From Geobacter sp. (GTDB lineage: Bacteria > Desulfobacterota > Desulfuromonadia > Geobacterales > Geobacteraceae): 42,088 nt of DNA. The notes under the pieces were generated by a model. The model searched no databases. It had not been told where the DNA came from and worked only from the letters and a program-made list of their open reading frames with translations. This document shows positions 6,892 through 15,221 of this stretch, piece by piece (within the stretch, counting starts at the first letter, position 1; each line of letters begins with the position of its first letter). Position numbers and translations under genes: made by a program. The stretch is taken from contig DNJC01000009.1 in assembly GCA_003490025.1 (NCBI GenBank), forward strand, positions 13,484 to 55,571, written 5' to 3'.

Positions 6892-7809
6892 ATGCAAAGA
6901 CCTGACATGTCCGTGGCGCTGGCCGGGATCGAGATGCGCAATCCCGTCATGACCGCCTCCGGCACCTTCGGCTACGGAGCCGAGTTCGCCGATTACCTGG
7001 ACCTCGAAAGCATAGGCGCCATGATCACCAAGGGGCTCTCCCTGAAGCCCAAGGCGGGGAACCCCACGCCGCGCATCGTGGAGACCCCGGGGGGGATGCT
7101 GAACGCCATCGGCCTGCAGAACGTCGGCGTCGACGCCTTCATCGAGCAGAAGCTCCCGTATCTGCAGAACGTGAACACGCCGGTCATCGTCAATCTCTAC
7201 GGCAACACGCTGGAGGAATACGGCGAGGTGGCGAGCCGCCTGGACGGCCTTGCCGGCGTCGCCGGCATCGAGGTGAACATCTCCTGCCCCAACGTGAAGC
7301 AGGGGGGGATCGTCTTCGGCACCGACCCGTGCGCCGCGCAGGAGGTGGTGGGGCTGGTGAAGAGGAAGACCTCGAAGCCGCTCATCGTGAAGCTCTCCCC
7401 GAACGTCACCGACGTGGTGCTGATGGCGAAGGCGTGCGCCGACGCCGGTGCCGACGCGCTGTCGCTCATCAACACCCTTACCGGCATGGCGATCGACCTC
7501 GACCGCCGCCGCCCTGTGCTGGCCAACGTGACCGGCGGCCTTTCCGGCCCGGCCATCAAGCCGGTCGCGCTCAGGATGGTCTGGCAGGTCGCCAGGAACG
7601 TGAAGCTCCCGATCATAGGGATCGGCGGCATCATGAACGGGCGCGACGCGCTCGAGTTCCTTCTGGCCGGCGCCACCGCGGTCCAGGTCGGCACGGCAAG
7701 CTTCCTCGACCCCTGCGCCGCCCAGCGGATCGCGCAGGAAATGGAGCAGTACCTGGTCGACAACGGCATCGGCTCCGTCGCCTCGCTGATCGGAGCGCTC
7801 GAGGTCTGA
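6892..7809 (+). CDS. pyrD: Dihydroorotate dehydrogenase, type 1B catalytic subunit
   Basis: A TIM-barrel FMN enzyme of about 305 residues that oxidises dihydroorotate to orotate in pyrimidine synthesis. Seen motifs: NPVMTASGTFGYG, GLQNVGVDAFI, VNISCPNVKQGG with catalytic Cys132 (class 1 enzymes use Cys), and IGIGGIMNGRDALEFLLAGA for FMN phosphate. I chose the ATG at 6892 because TGGAG lies six bases before it; an ATG at 6880 that overlaps pyrK is the alternative. Its TGA stop overlaps the ATG of the next gene (TGATG). Confidence 0.95.
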   Translation: MQRPDMSVALAGIEMRNPVMTASGTFGYGAEFADYLDLESIGAMITKGLSLKPKAGNPTPRIVETPGGMLNAIGLQNVGVDAFIEQKLPYLQNVNTPVIVNLYGNTLEEYGEVASRLDGLAGVAGIEVNISCPNVKQGGIVFGTDPCAAQEVVGLVKRKTSKPLIVKLSPNVTDVVLMAKACADAGADALSLINTLTGMAIDLDRRRPVLANVTGGLSGPAIKPVALRMVWQVARNVKLPIIGIGGIMNGRDALEFLLAGATAVQVGTASFLDPCAAQRIAQEMEQYLVDNGIGSVASLIGALEV

Positions 7810-8843
7810 TGGAAGCCTGGGAAAAAAGCCTGCAAAACTGCGTCACCAGCCCGGAGGAGCTTTCCGGGCTTTTTCGTCTGCAGGGGGCGCCGCTTGCCGA
7901 GGTGACGACCCGCTTCCCGATGCGGATCACCCCTTACTACCTCGGCCTCATCGAGGAGCCGGGCGACCCCATCTGGCGCCAGTGCGTCCCCGACCGGGCG
8001 GAGCTGGACGACCTCTCCCAGTCCCCGGACCCGCTCGACGAGGAGCGCCTCTCGCCGGTCCCGGGGCTGATCCACCGCTACCCGGACCGGGTGGTCTGGA
8101 TCGTCTCCACCTCCTGCGCCGTCTACTGCAGGTTCTGCATGAGGAAAAGGGGGGTGGGGTGCTCCGGCATGGAGGCCGCCCCCGTCGACGAAGCCGTCGC
8201 CTACATAGCCTCCCATCCACAGATCCGCGACGTGATTCTTTCCGGCGGCGATCCGCTGCTTCTTCCGGACCACCGGCTGGACGCCATACTGACCGCGCTG
8301 CGCCGCATCCCGCATGTCGAGGTGGTCAGGATCGGGACCCGCGCGCCGGTGACGCTCCCCGAGCGGGTGACGCCCGAACTGGCGCGGATGCTCAAGCGCC
8401 ACCATCCCCTCTACGTCAACACCCATTTCAACCATCCCCGCGAGATAACGCCGCAATCCGCCAAGGCCCTGGCGCTTCTCGCCGACGCCGGGATCCCGCT
8501 CGGGAACCAGACCGTGCTCCTGAAGGGGGTGAACGACGACCCGGAGGTCATGCGCCTGCTCATGCACCGGCTTCTGCTCCACAGGGTGCGCCCCTATTAC
8601 ATCCACCAGATGGACCTGGTGCAGGGGACGGCCCACTTCAGGACCAGGCTGGAGAAGGGGATCGCCGTCATGGCCGCGCTGCGCGGCCACACCTCGGGGC
8701 TGGCGGTTCCGCACTACGTGATAGACCTCCCCGGCGGCAAGGGGAAGGTCGATGCCAGCTCCGGCCGCCTGCACCCCGACGGCAAGACCTTCCTTTTCAC
8801 CAACTACCTCGGCGAAGAGATCGGCTACACCGATCCCACCTGA
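7809..8843 (+). CDS. KamA-family radical SAM protein (lysine 2,3-aminomutase-like)
   Basis: A 344-residue radical SAM enzyme. The cluster motif is CAVYCRFC (C103, C107, C110) and the SAM-contact strand is VILSGGDPLLLPD. The N-terminal region FPMRITPYYLGLIEEPGDPIWRQCVP and the C-terminal IDLPGGKGKV, which holds the likely PLP-binding lysine, are those of lysine 2,3-aminomutase relatives. It is shorter than clostridial KamA (about 416 residues) and close in size to EpmB, which makes beta-lysine on elongation factor P; no epmA or efp gene is nearby. Translation is coupled to pyrD through a TGATG overlap. The substrate is not determined by sequence. Confidence 0.8.
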   Translation: MEAWEKSLQNCVTSPEELSGLFRLQGAPLAEVTTRFPMRITPYYLGLIEEPGDPIWRQCVPDRAELDDLSQSPDPLDEERLSPVPGLIHRYPDRVVWIVSTSCAVYCRFCMRKRGVGCSGMEAAPVDEAVAYIASHPQIRDVILSGGDPLLLPDHRLDAILTALRRIPHVEVVRIGTRAPVTLPERVTPELARMLKRHHPLYVNTHFNHPREITPQSAKALALLADAGIPLGNQTVLLKGVNDDPEVMRLLMHRLLLHRVRPYYIHQMDLVQGTAHFRTRLEKGIAVMAALRGHTSGLAVPHYVIDLPGGKGKVDASSGRLHPDGKTFLFTNYLGEEIGYTDPT

Positions 8844-8894
8844 TTCCTCCCACTCCCTTTTTATCCCCACTCCTATCCATTTTCCTTTTTACGG

Positions 8895-8900
8895 TATACT
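8895..8900 (+). promoter_or_regulatory. Candidate -10 box for the zinc-ribbon/DksA pair
   Basis: TATACT lies about 40 bases before the ATG at 8942 in an otherwise T-rich stretch. No good -35 hexamer is present at the right distance, so an activator or a weak promoter is implied. Confidence 0.35.
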
Positions 8901-8941
8901 AGTGGCTGTTTCGCGATCTGCCGAAGGCAAAGGAGGGGTCG

Positions 8942-9097
8942 ATGAGAAGGGTGACCACCGAAGAAGACATCGTGAAAGACGAGCCCGTTGTCGCGGATGC
9001 CAAGGCAATCTGCTCGCTTTGCGGCTCGCCGCTTGAGAAGGACGACGAGAGCGGCGAGTACCGCTGCCCCGTCTGCGAATCCGATGAGGTCAGCTGA
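8942..9097 (+). CDS. 51-residue zinc-ribbon protein
   Basis: A small acidic protein with one rubredoxin-like zinc ribbon: ICSLCGSPL and YRCPVCESDEV give two CxxC pairs 16 residues apart. AAAGGAGG before the ATG is a strong ribosome site, and the frame ends 41 bases before the DksA-type gene, which suggests co-transcription. No specific function is recognised; such short ribbons often act as accessory RNA- or protein-binding modules. Confidence 0.8.
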   Translation: MRRVTTEEDIVKDEPVVADAKAICSLCGSPLEKDDESGEYRCPVCESDEVS

Positions 9098-9138
9098 CGC
9101 GGGAGGATTTCCCCCCAAGGGTGAACAGGAGGTGCTAC

Positions 9139-9531
9139 ATGCCTGATGATCTGGAGGAGACGAGAAAAGAGTTCAGGAATCTCTTGGCTGAGCATAAGCG
9201 TAGGCTGTGGACCGAGTTGAGGGAGGAAATCTTCTCCCGGAACGCGGACCAGATCTCTTCGCAATACGACATCCCGCAGGACCTGGGCGAGAAGAGCATC
9301 CTGGACGAACTCTCCGATGCGGGGCTTGCCGTCGCCGACATCAGGCGCGAGCAGCTGACGCAGCTCGATGAGGCTCAAAAGCGTGTGGAGATGGGGACCT
9401 ACGGGATCTGCGAGGGGTGCGGAGAACGGATAGGGATCGAGAGACTCCGGGTCGTTCCCTTTTCCCCTTACTGCGTCAACTGCCAGAAGGGAAAGGAAGG
9501 CCCAAGCAAGCCGCCGGGAGTCACGCTTTAA
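9139..9531 (+). CDS. TraR/DksA-family zinc-finger regulator
   Basis: A 130-residue protein with an N-terminal coiled coil (about residues 3-75) and a C4 zinc finger, CEGCGERIGIERLR...YCVNC, typical of DksA/TraR proteins that enter the RNA polymerase secondary channel. E. coli DksA has an Asp/Ala pair at the coiled-coil tip within a DRA-type motif. Here the tip reads LDELSDAGLAVADIR, so the canonical motif is not clearly kept and the effect on rRNA promoters may differ. The ATG at 9139 has AGGAGG six bases upstream; an upstream in-frame GTG at 9121 is less likely. Confidence 0.85.
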   Translation: MPDDLEETRKEFRNLLAEHKRRLWTELREEIFSRNADQISSQYDIPQDLGEKSILDELSDAGLAVADIRREQLTQLDEAQKRVEMGTYGICEGCGERIGIERLRVVPFSPYCVNCQKGKEGPSKPPGVTL

Positions 9532-9536
9532 ACTCA

Positions 9537-9759
9537 ATTGACAATGGACAATTGACAATTGACAGTTAAAACCTTGAAAATCGAAAGGGACTGCGATGAT
9601 ATCATCCGCAGTCCCTTTTAGTTTGCTCCAGCCGCTAGCCCCTGCATTGCTAGCCCCCTAGCCCTAGCCCCTGCAATCTGCTAGTCCCTAGCCCCCAGTC
9701 CCCAGCCCCCAGCCCCCAGCCCCCTTTAAGGTTTTCATTGTCAATTGTCAATTGTCAAT
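9537..9759. repeat. Composite intergenic repeat: ATTGACA arrays flanking a CTAGCCCC tract
   Basis: Tandem ATTGACA units at 9537-9575 run into AAAACCTT. The reverse complement, AAGGTTTT followed by inverted units, is at 9728-9759, so the two ends form inverted repeats of more than 30 bp. Between them lie a terminator and a degenerate tandem tract of CTAGCCCC/CAGCCCC (about 9634-9724). No coding potential was seen. Confidence 0.6.
9584..9622. terminator. Strong rho-independent terminator, probably bidirectional
   Basis: AAAGGGACTGCG and CGCAGTCCCTTT form a 12-bp perfect stem, extended by ATGAT/ATCAT near the loop and followed by a T run. It lies after the DksA-type gene (+). Because the stem begins with AAA and ends with TTTT it can also stop minus-strand transcription from the BioD-like gene. 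Confidence 0.8.
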
Positions 9760-9770
9760 CGGTTTGTGCC

Positions 9771-10859
9771 TCACAGCAGTGCGTCTATAGCCTCGAAATC
9801 CATGCCTTTCTCCGCATTGGCCATGATCCAGTTCAGCTTCTCCTGGTCCTCGTAGGTGATCTTGGCCACGTCGTCGGAGAGCGCCGTGAAAACCTCGGCG
9901 GTGGTCTCCTCCACCCTGATGTACGGGATCTTGCTGTCGTGCAGGATCTGCTGGCTAACCTCGGAAACGTGCACGTGGCCGGAAATGACCAGGCCGGCAA
10001 TCTTTTCCCTGTAGGCGGGGATGTGGTAGAGCGAGGAAAGGGTGACGATCAGTTCGTCCCTGGAGCTGGTCACGATCATCAGGGTCGAGTCTTGTAAACC
10101 GTCGATGACCCGCTGCGATGAGGCTGCGCCGAGCTGGATGTTGTGGATGATGCGGCTTTTTTCGTTGCAGTCCCCCAGCAGGGGGAGGTCGAACAGCTTG
10201 GAGATATGGCTCAGCGTGGGGTTGGCGAGGATGGGGGAGTAATTGAAGCCGTCGATGACCTTGACCGCGGGCTCGAAGGCCTGCTTCAGGTACTTCCTGG
10301 TCATCTCTTTCTTGTTGGGGTGCAGCTTGTTGACGATGATGCCGCGGACGTCGGCCCCCTCGCGCTCGTAAAGCGCCAGGTTCAGATGCACCGCGTCGAT
10401 CACCTTGCCGATGCCGCTCTCGCTCACTATCATCACCGGCGCGTCGATCAGCTTCGCCACCTTCGCATTGCTGAGGCCTATCACCGCTCCCACTCCCCCG
10501 TGCCCCGCCCCCTCGATGATCAGGAAATCGTACTTCTGCTCAAGCTCGCGTACCGCCTTCACGATGCAGTCGGTGAGCGACAGGTCGTCCAACTTCCCCG
10601 CCAGGTAGTCCTTGGTGAAGTCCCGGTGCAGCGCCACCGGGGACATGAGGGCGATATCTTCTTCCATCCCGAACGCCTTCGCCATGAGGAGCGCGTCCAT
10701 GTCCACCATGAAGTCGTCGTAGAGCAGCACCTTCGGGCCGAACGGCTTGACGAAGCCCACCTTCCGGTATTTCTTTCTGGCCTGGTGCATAAGCGAGATG
10801 CTTATGGTGGTCTTCCCACAGTTTTGCCCGGTCGCCGCAACGAAGATCTTTTTGGCCAT
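9771..10859 (-). CDS. BioD-like P-loop protein with DRTGG-type C-terminal domain
   Basis: A 362-residue soluble protein. Residues 1-220 form a dethiobiotin-synthetase-like P-loop domain: Walker A GQNCGKTT at residues 11-18, DFLIIEGAGHGGVGAVIGLSNA, and VRGIIVNKLHPNK. The C-terminal part (about 240-355, TLMIVTSSRDELIVTLSSLY, KIAGLVISGHVHVSEVSQQIL, IPYIRVEETTAEVF) resembles the DRTGG domain found in some phosphotransacetylases and pyrophosphatases. The acetyltransferase domain of Pta is missing, so a regulatory or nucleotide-sensing role is more likely than catalysis. AAGGGGCGAG precedes the ATG; an upstream start would add 15 residues that fit poorly. Confidence 0.75.
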   Translation of the reverse strand: MAKKIFVAATGQNCGKTTISISLMHQARKKYRKVGFVKPFGPKVLLYDDFMVDMDALLMAKAFGMEEDIALMSPVALHRDFTKDYLAGKLDDLSLTDCIVKAVRELEQKYDFLIIEGAGHGGVGAVIGLSNAKVAKLIDAPVMIVSESGIGKVIDAVHLNLALYEREGADVRGIIVNKLHPNKKEMTRKYLKQAFEPAVKVIDGFNYSPILANPTLSHISKLFDLPLLGDCNEKSRIIHNIQLGAASSQRVIDGLQDSTLMIVTSSRDELIVTLSSLYHIPAYREKIAGLVISGHVHVSEVSQQILHDSKIPYIRVEETTAEVFTALSDDVAKITYEDQEKLNWIMANAEKGMDFEAIDALL

Positions 10860-10888
10860 AGACTCGCCCCTTATTTTAGAATGGCGTA

Positions 10889-10917
10889 TGTTTACACAAG
10901 CCAAGGGGGGACGTCAA
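10889..10917 (-). promoter_or_regulatory. Candidate promoter of the BioD-like gene
   Basis: On the minus strand TTGACG (10917-10912) and TAAACA (10894-10889) are 17 bases apart, about 30 bases before the ATG. The -35 box is good and the -10 box is weak. Confidence 0.4.
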
Positions 10918-10933
10918 GTAAAGTGATGGGAGG

Positions 10934-12859
10934 TTACGGCTGTTGCCGGGATTGGAATTTGAGGATGAGCAGTGAGATGTCGTCTCTGAAGGTAACCGTC
11001 CCCGTGAAGGCGCGCACTGCGCCCATCAGCGCCGCGATGATCTCGGCCGCGGGTCTTGCGTGGTCCCTTGCCAGCGCCTCGCGCAGTCGCCCCCCCCCGA
11101 ACAGCTCGCCGGAAGGGTTTTCCGCCTCGGTGATGCCGTCGGTGTAAAGCAGGAGCAGGTCCCCTTGCTCCACCTGCAGCGTCGGTTCGTGGAAGGCGAC
11201 CCCCCGCTGCACCCCGAGGATGAGCCCTTCGGCGTCCAGCGGGAAGAAGCGCCCCTCCCGCGGTCGGTACAGCAGGGGGGGAGGGTGCCCGGCGTTGCTG
11301 TAGCGGAGCATCCCGGAGGAGAGGTGATAGCTCAGGTAGGACATGGTGATGAACAGCTCGGCCCGGCTCAGGTCCTCGTGCAGCAGCTCGTTCAGCGCGG
11401 CGACGACCTGCGCGGGGCCGTCCAGCGTCCCGAACTGCGCGCGCAGCACGCTGCGGGTCTCAACCATGATCAGGGCGGCGCCGACGCTGTGACCGGAGAC
11501 GTCCGCCACCACCAGGTCGAGCTGGTCTCCGTGCAGGAAGATGTCGTAGTAGTCGCCGCCGATATGGGCGGCCGGGACGCAGCTCCCGGCGCAGTCGATG
11601 CCGAAGATCCGCGGAGGGGAGGGGGGGAGCAGCGAGAGCTGGATCTGCTTCGCTATCTCCATCTCCTTGAGCATGCTCGTGTTCTGCATGAGCGCCTGTT
11701 CGGCCAGTTTGCGCTCCGTTATGTCCTGCTTGATGCAGACGAAGTGCCTGATCTTGCCGTTGGGGTCGGTGACCGGGGTGATGGTCTGCTCCTCCGGGTA
11801 GAGGGTCCCGTCCTTGCGCCGGTTGATCATCTCCCCTTGCCAGACCTCTCCGGCCGCTATGGTCTTCTTGAGTTCCTGGTAGAAGGCGGGGAGGTGCAGG
11901 TCGGACTTGAGAAAGCCCATGTCGCGCCCGAGCGCCTCTTGAGAAGGGTAGCCGGTCATGGTGGTGAAGGCGTGATTCACCGAGATCACCACCCCGTCGC
12001 TGTCCGTGATGACGATGGCGTTGGCGGCGGCCTCGAGCGCCGCGCTTTTCAGCCGCAGCGACTCCTCGGCCCGCTTTCTCTCGGAGATGTCCTTGATCAA
12101 CCCGTCGTAGGCGATCAGTTCCCCCTGCTCGCTGTAGCGGGGGACGATGGTGTTGACCACCCAGCGGATCGAGCCGTCCTTGTGCCGGATCCGGTGCTCC
12201 AGGGGCGGGATCTCCTTCCCGGCCCGGATGTCGTTGGTGAGGGCGGTGACGGCGGCCCGGTCCTCCTCGTAGATCATCTGGTACCAGAGGAAGGGGTTGT
12301 TCACGTACTCGTCGTGGCTGTAGCCGGTCACCGGAAGGCACCCCGGGCCGTGCGTGGTCCTGACGGCAGCGCCGTTATCTATGGTCACCGTGTAGATGTA
12401 GTCGGTGACGGCGGCGACGAGCCTCTTGTAGCGCCGCTCGCTCCTCACCAGCGCGGCCTCCGCCTCGCGCCGCTTGCGGCGCACCTCCGCCTCGTGCATC
12501 TCCCGCTCTATGGCCGGGATGAGCCGGGAGGTGTTCCCCTTGATGAGGTAGTCGTTGGCCCCCTCCTTCATCGCCCCGACCGCGGTGTCCTCACCTATCT
12601 TGCCGGAGACGACGATGAAAGGGAGATCGAGCCCCGTCTTCCTCACCAGATCGAGGACCTCGAGCCCGTCGAAGCCGGGGAGGACGTAGTCGGAGATCAC
12701 CAGGTCCCAGCTCTCCTCATCGAGCGCCTTTTGCAGCGCTTCGACCGTCTCCACCCGCTTCCAGACCGGGGCGTAGTTGCCACGGCGCAAGTCGAAGAGA
12801 AGGAGCAGGGCGTCGTCCTCGGAATCCTCCACGATGAGCACACGAAGTGGGGTCGCCAT
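10934..12859 (-). CDS. Receiver-PAS-PAS-SpoIIE (PP2C) phosphatase response regulator
   Basis: A 641-residue cytoplasmic signalling protein. An N-terminal receiver (residues 7-125) has phospho-acceptor Asp57 in LVISDYVLPGFDG and ends in the KGNTSRLIPAI helix. Two PAS domains follow (about 150-270 and 275-405), each closed by a PAC-type ISERKRAEE or ITERKLAEQ linker. The C-terminal SpoIIE/RsbU phosphatase (about 425-638) shows IGGDYYDIF, LVVADVSGHSVGAALIM, LLLYTDGITEAEN and RDDISLLIL, which carry the metal-binding Asp residues. Such proteins dephosphorylate anti-anti-sigma factors, but no anti-sigma or STAS partner is in the window. A TATACT box at 12969-12974 (minus) may be its -10. Confidence 0.92.
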   Translation of the reverse strand: MATPLRVLIVEDSEDDALLLLFDLRRGNYAPVWKRVETVEALQKALDEESWDLVISDYVLPGFDGLEVLDLVRKTGLDLPFIVVSGKIGEDTAVGAMKEGANDYLIKGNTSRLIPAIEREMHEAEVRRKRREAEAALVRSERRYKRLVAAVTDYIYTVTIDNGAAVRTTHGPGCLPVTGYSHDEYVNNPFLWYQMIYEEDRAAVTALTNDIRAGKEIPPLEHRIRHKDGSIRWVVNTIVPRYSEQGELIAYDGLIKDISERKRAEESLRLKSAALEAAANAIVITDSDGVVISVNHAFTTMTGYPSQEALGRDMGFLKSDLHLPAFYQELKKTIAAGEVWQGEMINRRKDGTLYPEEQTITPVTDPNGKIRHFVCIKQDITERKLAEQALMQNTSMLKEMEIAKQIQLSLLPPSPPRIFGIDCAGSCVPAAHIGGDYYDIFLHGDQLDLVVADVSGHSVGAALIMVETRSVLRAQFGTLDGPAQVVAALNELLHEDLSRAELFITMSYLSYHLSSGMLRYSNAGHPPPLLYRPREGRFFPLDAEGLILGVQRGVAFHEPTLQVEQGDLLLLYTDGITEAENPSGELFGGGRLREALARDHARPAAEIIAALMGAVRAFTGTVTFRDDISLLILKFQSRQQP

Positions 12860-13020
12860 GAAAACACCTTTTTCGCAAGCGGTGTGATCCTGCAGGTGCC
12901 CTCTTCCCCCGGCCGCCGCGCCAACTCTTTTCGCCGATGGTGGGACTTACCGGGGCGGAGCGGTTCAGAGTATACCATAGATTTCGCCATTCTTAGGGAT
13001 TGCTTAGGAGTAAATGTTAA

Positions 13021-13602
13021 TTAAGGTGTGGGGGCGCAGACGCCAGGATCCCGGCAGTCGAGGCGGAAATCGATCAGCCAGCTCTCGAAAATGAGCACCT
13101 TTTCCCGGCCGAACTTGAGCAGGTCGCCGCGGACCTGGTCGGTCGTTTTCTCCCTGTCCAGCTCTCCCCCCTTCTTGGAGTAAAAGAGGTCGGCCAGCGC
13201 CACTATCCGTTCGCAGTCGGTCACCGGCGCCATCTCCCGCATGGGAAGGCGCAGGTTTTGGGAGGTTATGTCGTTTGCGGTCAGTCCGACGCCGATGTGA
13301 CGCTCGCAGACCATCGCGTGCAGCGGCAACCCCTCCGACTCCAGTATCTCCCTGCCGATGACACCGTGGCGGATGTAAGGGGCGGCGCCGAAGCAGTTCA
13401 ACTTGGGGGCCCAGACGCGGGAGACCCCGATGTCGTGCAGCAAGGCGGCCTCATGGATGAACCGGAGATCCAGTTCGGGGAGACCCGAGACTTTCGCGAT
13501 GGCGACCGCCTTGTCCGCCACCATGCGGCTGTGCCGGCAGACGATCTCGAACCCCGGATCGTTACCCTCAAAGTACTTTTTCAGAAGCGCTACTGGTTCC
13601 AA
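13021..13602 (-). CDS. HD-domain phosphohydrolase-like protein
   Basis: A 193-residue protein of the HD superfamily. CRHSRMVADKAVAIA supplies the first metal His, EAALLHDIGVSRVW the HD pair, and HGVIGREIL and CERHIGVGLTANDI further His ligands. The GYP motif of c-di-GMP phosphodiesterases is absent, so it is more like the small uridylyl-removing or nucleotidase-type HD proteins. I chose the TTG at 13602, with GGAGGGAG just upstream; the frame stays open further upstream but that part looks non-coding. It is divergent from the sigma-54 regulator, and the gap between them holds a promoter. Confidence 0.7.
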   Translation of the reverse strand: MEPVALLKKYFEGNDPGFEIVCRHSRMVADKAVAIAKVSGLPELDLRFIHEAALLHDIGVSRVWAPKLNCFGAAPYIRHGVIGREILESEGLPLHAMVCERHIGVGLTANDITSQNLRLPMREMAPVTDCERIVALADLFYSKKGGELDREKTTDQVRGDLLKFGREKVLIFESWLIDFRLDCRDPGVCAPTP

Positions 13603-13697
13603 GACTCCCTCCGCTAGACTGGTGTTTGCTCCAGGGAGATAGATTATGCCGAAACCGGCGGCGACGCAACCCCCTGTCGCTCCTGGCCAAGAAATGG

Positions 13698-13726
13698 TTG
13701 AATATCGCGACGGTACCATATATGAT
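13698..13726 (+). promoter_or_regulatory. Sigma-70-type promoter of the sigma-54 regulator gene
   Basis: TTGAAT (13698-13703) and TATGAT (13721-13726) are 17 bases apart, with transcription expected near 13733, about 35 bases before the ATG. Confidence 0.5.
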
Positions 13727-13767
13727 GTGAAACCTTTAAGTAGACAACATTTCTTCGGGTGGTACGG

Positions 13768-15162
13768 ATGACTGTTAAGTCGGCAACACAGCAACATATG
13801 CTCCTCGTGGATGACGAACCTGGCATCCTGACCGAGGTCTCGCTTCTTCTGGCCTCAAGCGACATAAAGCATGTGGCGACCATTTCGGACAGCCGGAAAG
13901 TGGTTCAGTACGTGAGGGAAAACAGGGTGAGCGCGGTGATCCTGGACTGGGTCATGCCCAACGTGACCGGAGGGGAGATACTGCAATGCCTGTCGACCGA
14001 GCATCCCCAGATCCCGGTCATCGTGATGACGGCCATGGGGGACGTGGAGACGGCGGTCGGCTGCATGCGGCAGGGGGCCTTCGATTTCCTGACCAAGCCG
14101 GTCGACCCGAACCGTCTGGTCGCCAGCGTGAAGAAGGCGCTGCAGGTGAGCGAACTGGGACAGCAGAACAGGATACTGAAGGACTACCTGCTCGCGGACC
14201 TGCTGGGAAACCCTGACGCCTTCGCCGGCATCGTCACCACGTCGAAGAAAATGCGCGGCATCTTCCAGTACATCGAGGCGATCGCGACGTCCCGCCTCCC
14301 GGTGCTGATCACCGGCGAAACGGGGGCGGGGAAGGAGCTTCTGGCGCGGGCGGTGCACGACGTTTCCGGCGTCTGCGGTCCCTTCATCTCGCTGAACGCG
14401 GCGGGGCTCGACGACTTCATGTTCTCCGACACCCTCTTCGGGCACAAGAAGGGGGCCTTCACCGGCGCAGACAGCAAGCGCGAAGGGCTCATCGCCGCCG
14501 CTGCCGGGGGGACCCTGTTCCTGGACGAGATCGGGGACCTGAACCTCGCCTCGCAGATCAAGCTGCTCCGCCTTTTGCAGGAGCGCGAGTACTACAGGAT
14601 CGGTTCCGACCTCCTGCTGAAGAGCGATGCCCGCATAGTCGCCGCGTCCAACATGGACTTCGCCGCACTCAGGAACTCGGGAAGCTTCAGAAACGATCTC
14701 TACTTCCGCCTCTGCGCCCACGAGTTCCGGGTTCCTCCGCTCAGGGAGAGGCTGGAGGACGTGGCGCCGCTGGTCGATTACTTCGTGCAGGCCTTCGCCG
14801 CGGAACAGGGAAAGCCTGCGCCCTTTGTCCCGGCGGGGGTCATTGCTGCGCTGGAGCAGTACCGCTTCCCCGGTAACGTCAGGGAACTCTACAACATGGT
14901 GCACCATGCCGTCACCTGCAACGACGGGGGGGCGGTCACCATCGCCGACTTCCCCGGCGTCAGCGCCGTCTCGGTCAGGCCGCCGCAGCCGATCGACCCC
15001 TCGAACCCGCTTTTCGCCATGTTCGGGAGGTTTCCGACCATCGTACAGGTCGAGGAGTACCTGATAGCGGAGGCGATGAAGGTTACCGGCGGGAACCAGA
15101 CGGCGGCCGCGGAACTGCTCGGCCTGACCCGCCCGACGCTGTGCAAGAGGCTGAAGCACTAG
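13768..15162 (+). CDS. Sigma-54-dependent response regulator (NtrC family)
   Basis: A 464-residue activator: receiver (residues 11-125, Asp60 in VILDWVMPN), AAA+ domain (about 150-380) with Walker A GETGAGKE and the sigma-54 contact loop GAFTGA at residues 229-234, Walker B GGTLFLDEIGDL, and a Fis-type helix-turn-helix at the end (VTGGNQTAAAELLGLTRPTLCKRLKH). It therefore should activate RpoN promoters when phosphorylated. The ATG at 13768 is preferred over a GTG nine bases upstream. It lies tail-to-tail with the radical SAM maturase, and the kinase at 19568 is the nearest candidate partner. I found no -24/-12 element before the geopeptide or receptor genes. Confidence 0.93.
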   Translation: MTVKSATQQHMLLVDDEPGILTEVSLLLASSDIKHVATISDSRKVVQYVRENRVSAVILDWVMPNVTGGEILQCLSTEHPQIPVIVMTAMGDVETAVGCMRQGAFDFLTKPVDPNRLVASVKKALQVSELGQQNRILKDYLLADLLGNPDAFAGIVTTSKKMRGIFQYIEAIATSRLPVLITGETGAGKELLARAVHDVSGVCGPFISLNAAGLDDFMFSDTLFGHKKGAFTGADSKREGLIAAAAGGTLFLDEIGDLNLASQIKLLRLLQEREYYRIGSDLLLKSDARIVAASNMDFAALRNSGSFRNDLYFRLCAHEFRVPPLRERLEDVAPLVDYFVQAFAAEQGKPAPFVPAGVIAALEQYRFPGNVRELYNMVHHAVTCNDGGAVTIADFPGVSAVSVRPPQPIDPSNPLFAMFGRFPTIVQVEEYLIAEAMKVTGGNQTAAAELLGLTRPTLCKRLKH

Positions 15163-15221
15163 CGGCGGCGGGGCCGGGCGCGGCAGGGGCAGGGGAGGAC
15201 GAGGCGCGGTCGGGAGGCGGT

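Noticed and set aside
7197..8870. Minus-strand open frame of 557 residues across pyrD and the KamA-type gene
   Set aside because: Opposes two well-defined enzymes and has no family features.
9537..9759. Possible CRISPR-like array
   Set aside because: Units are 7-10 bp, contiguous and without unique spacers, and no cas genes are present.
11060..13024. Plus-strand open frame of 654 residues opposite the SpoIIE phosphatase
   Set aside because: The minus frame has a receiver, two PAS and a PP2C domain with all key residues; the plus frame has no recognisable motif.
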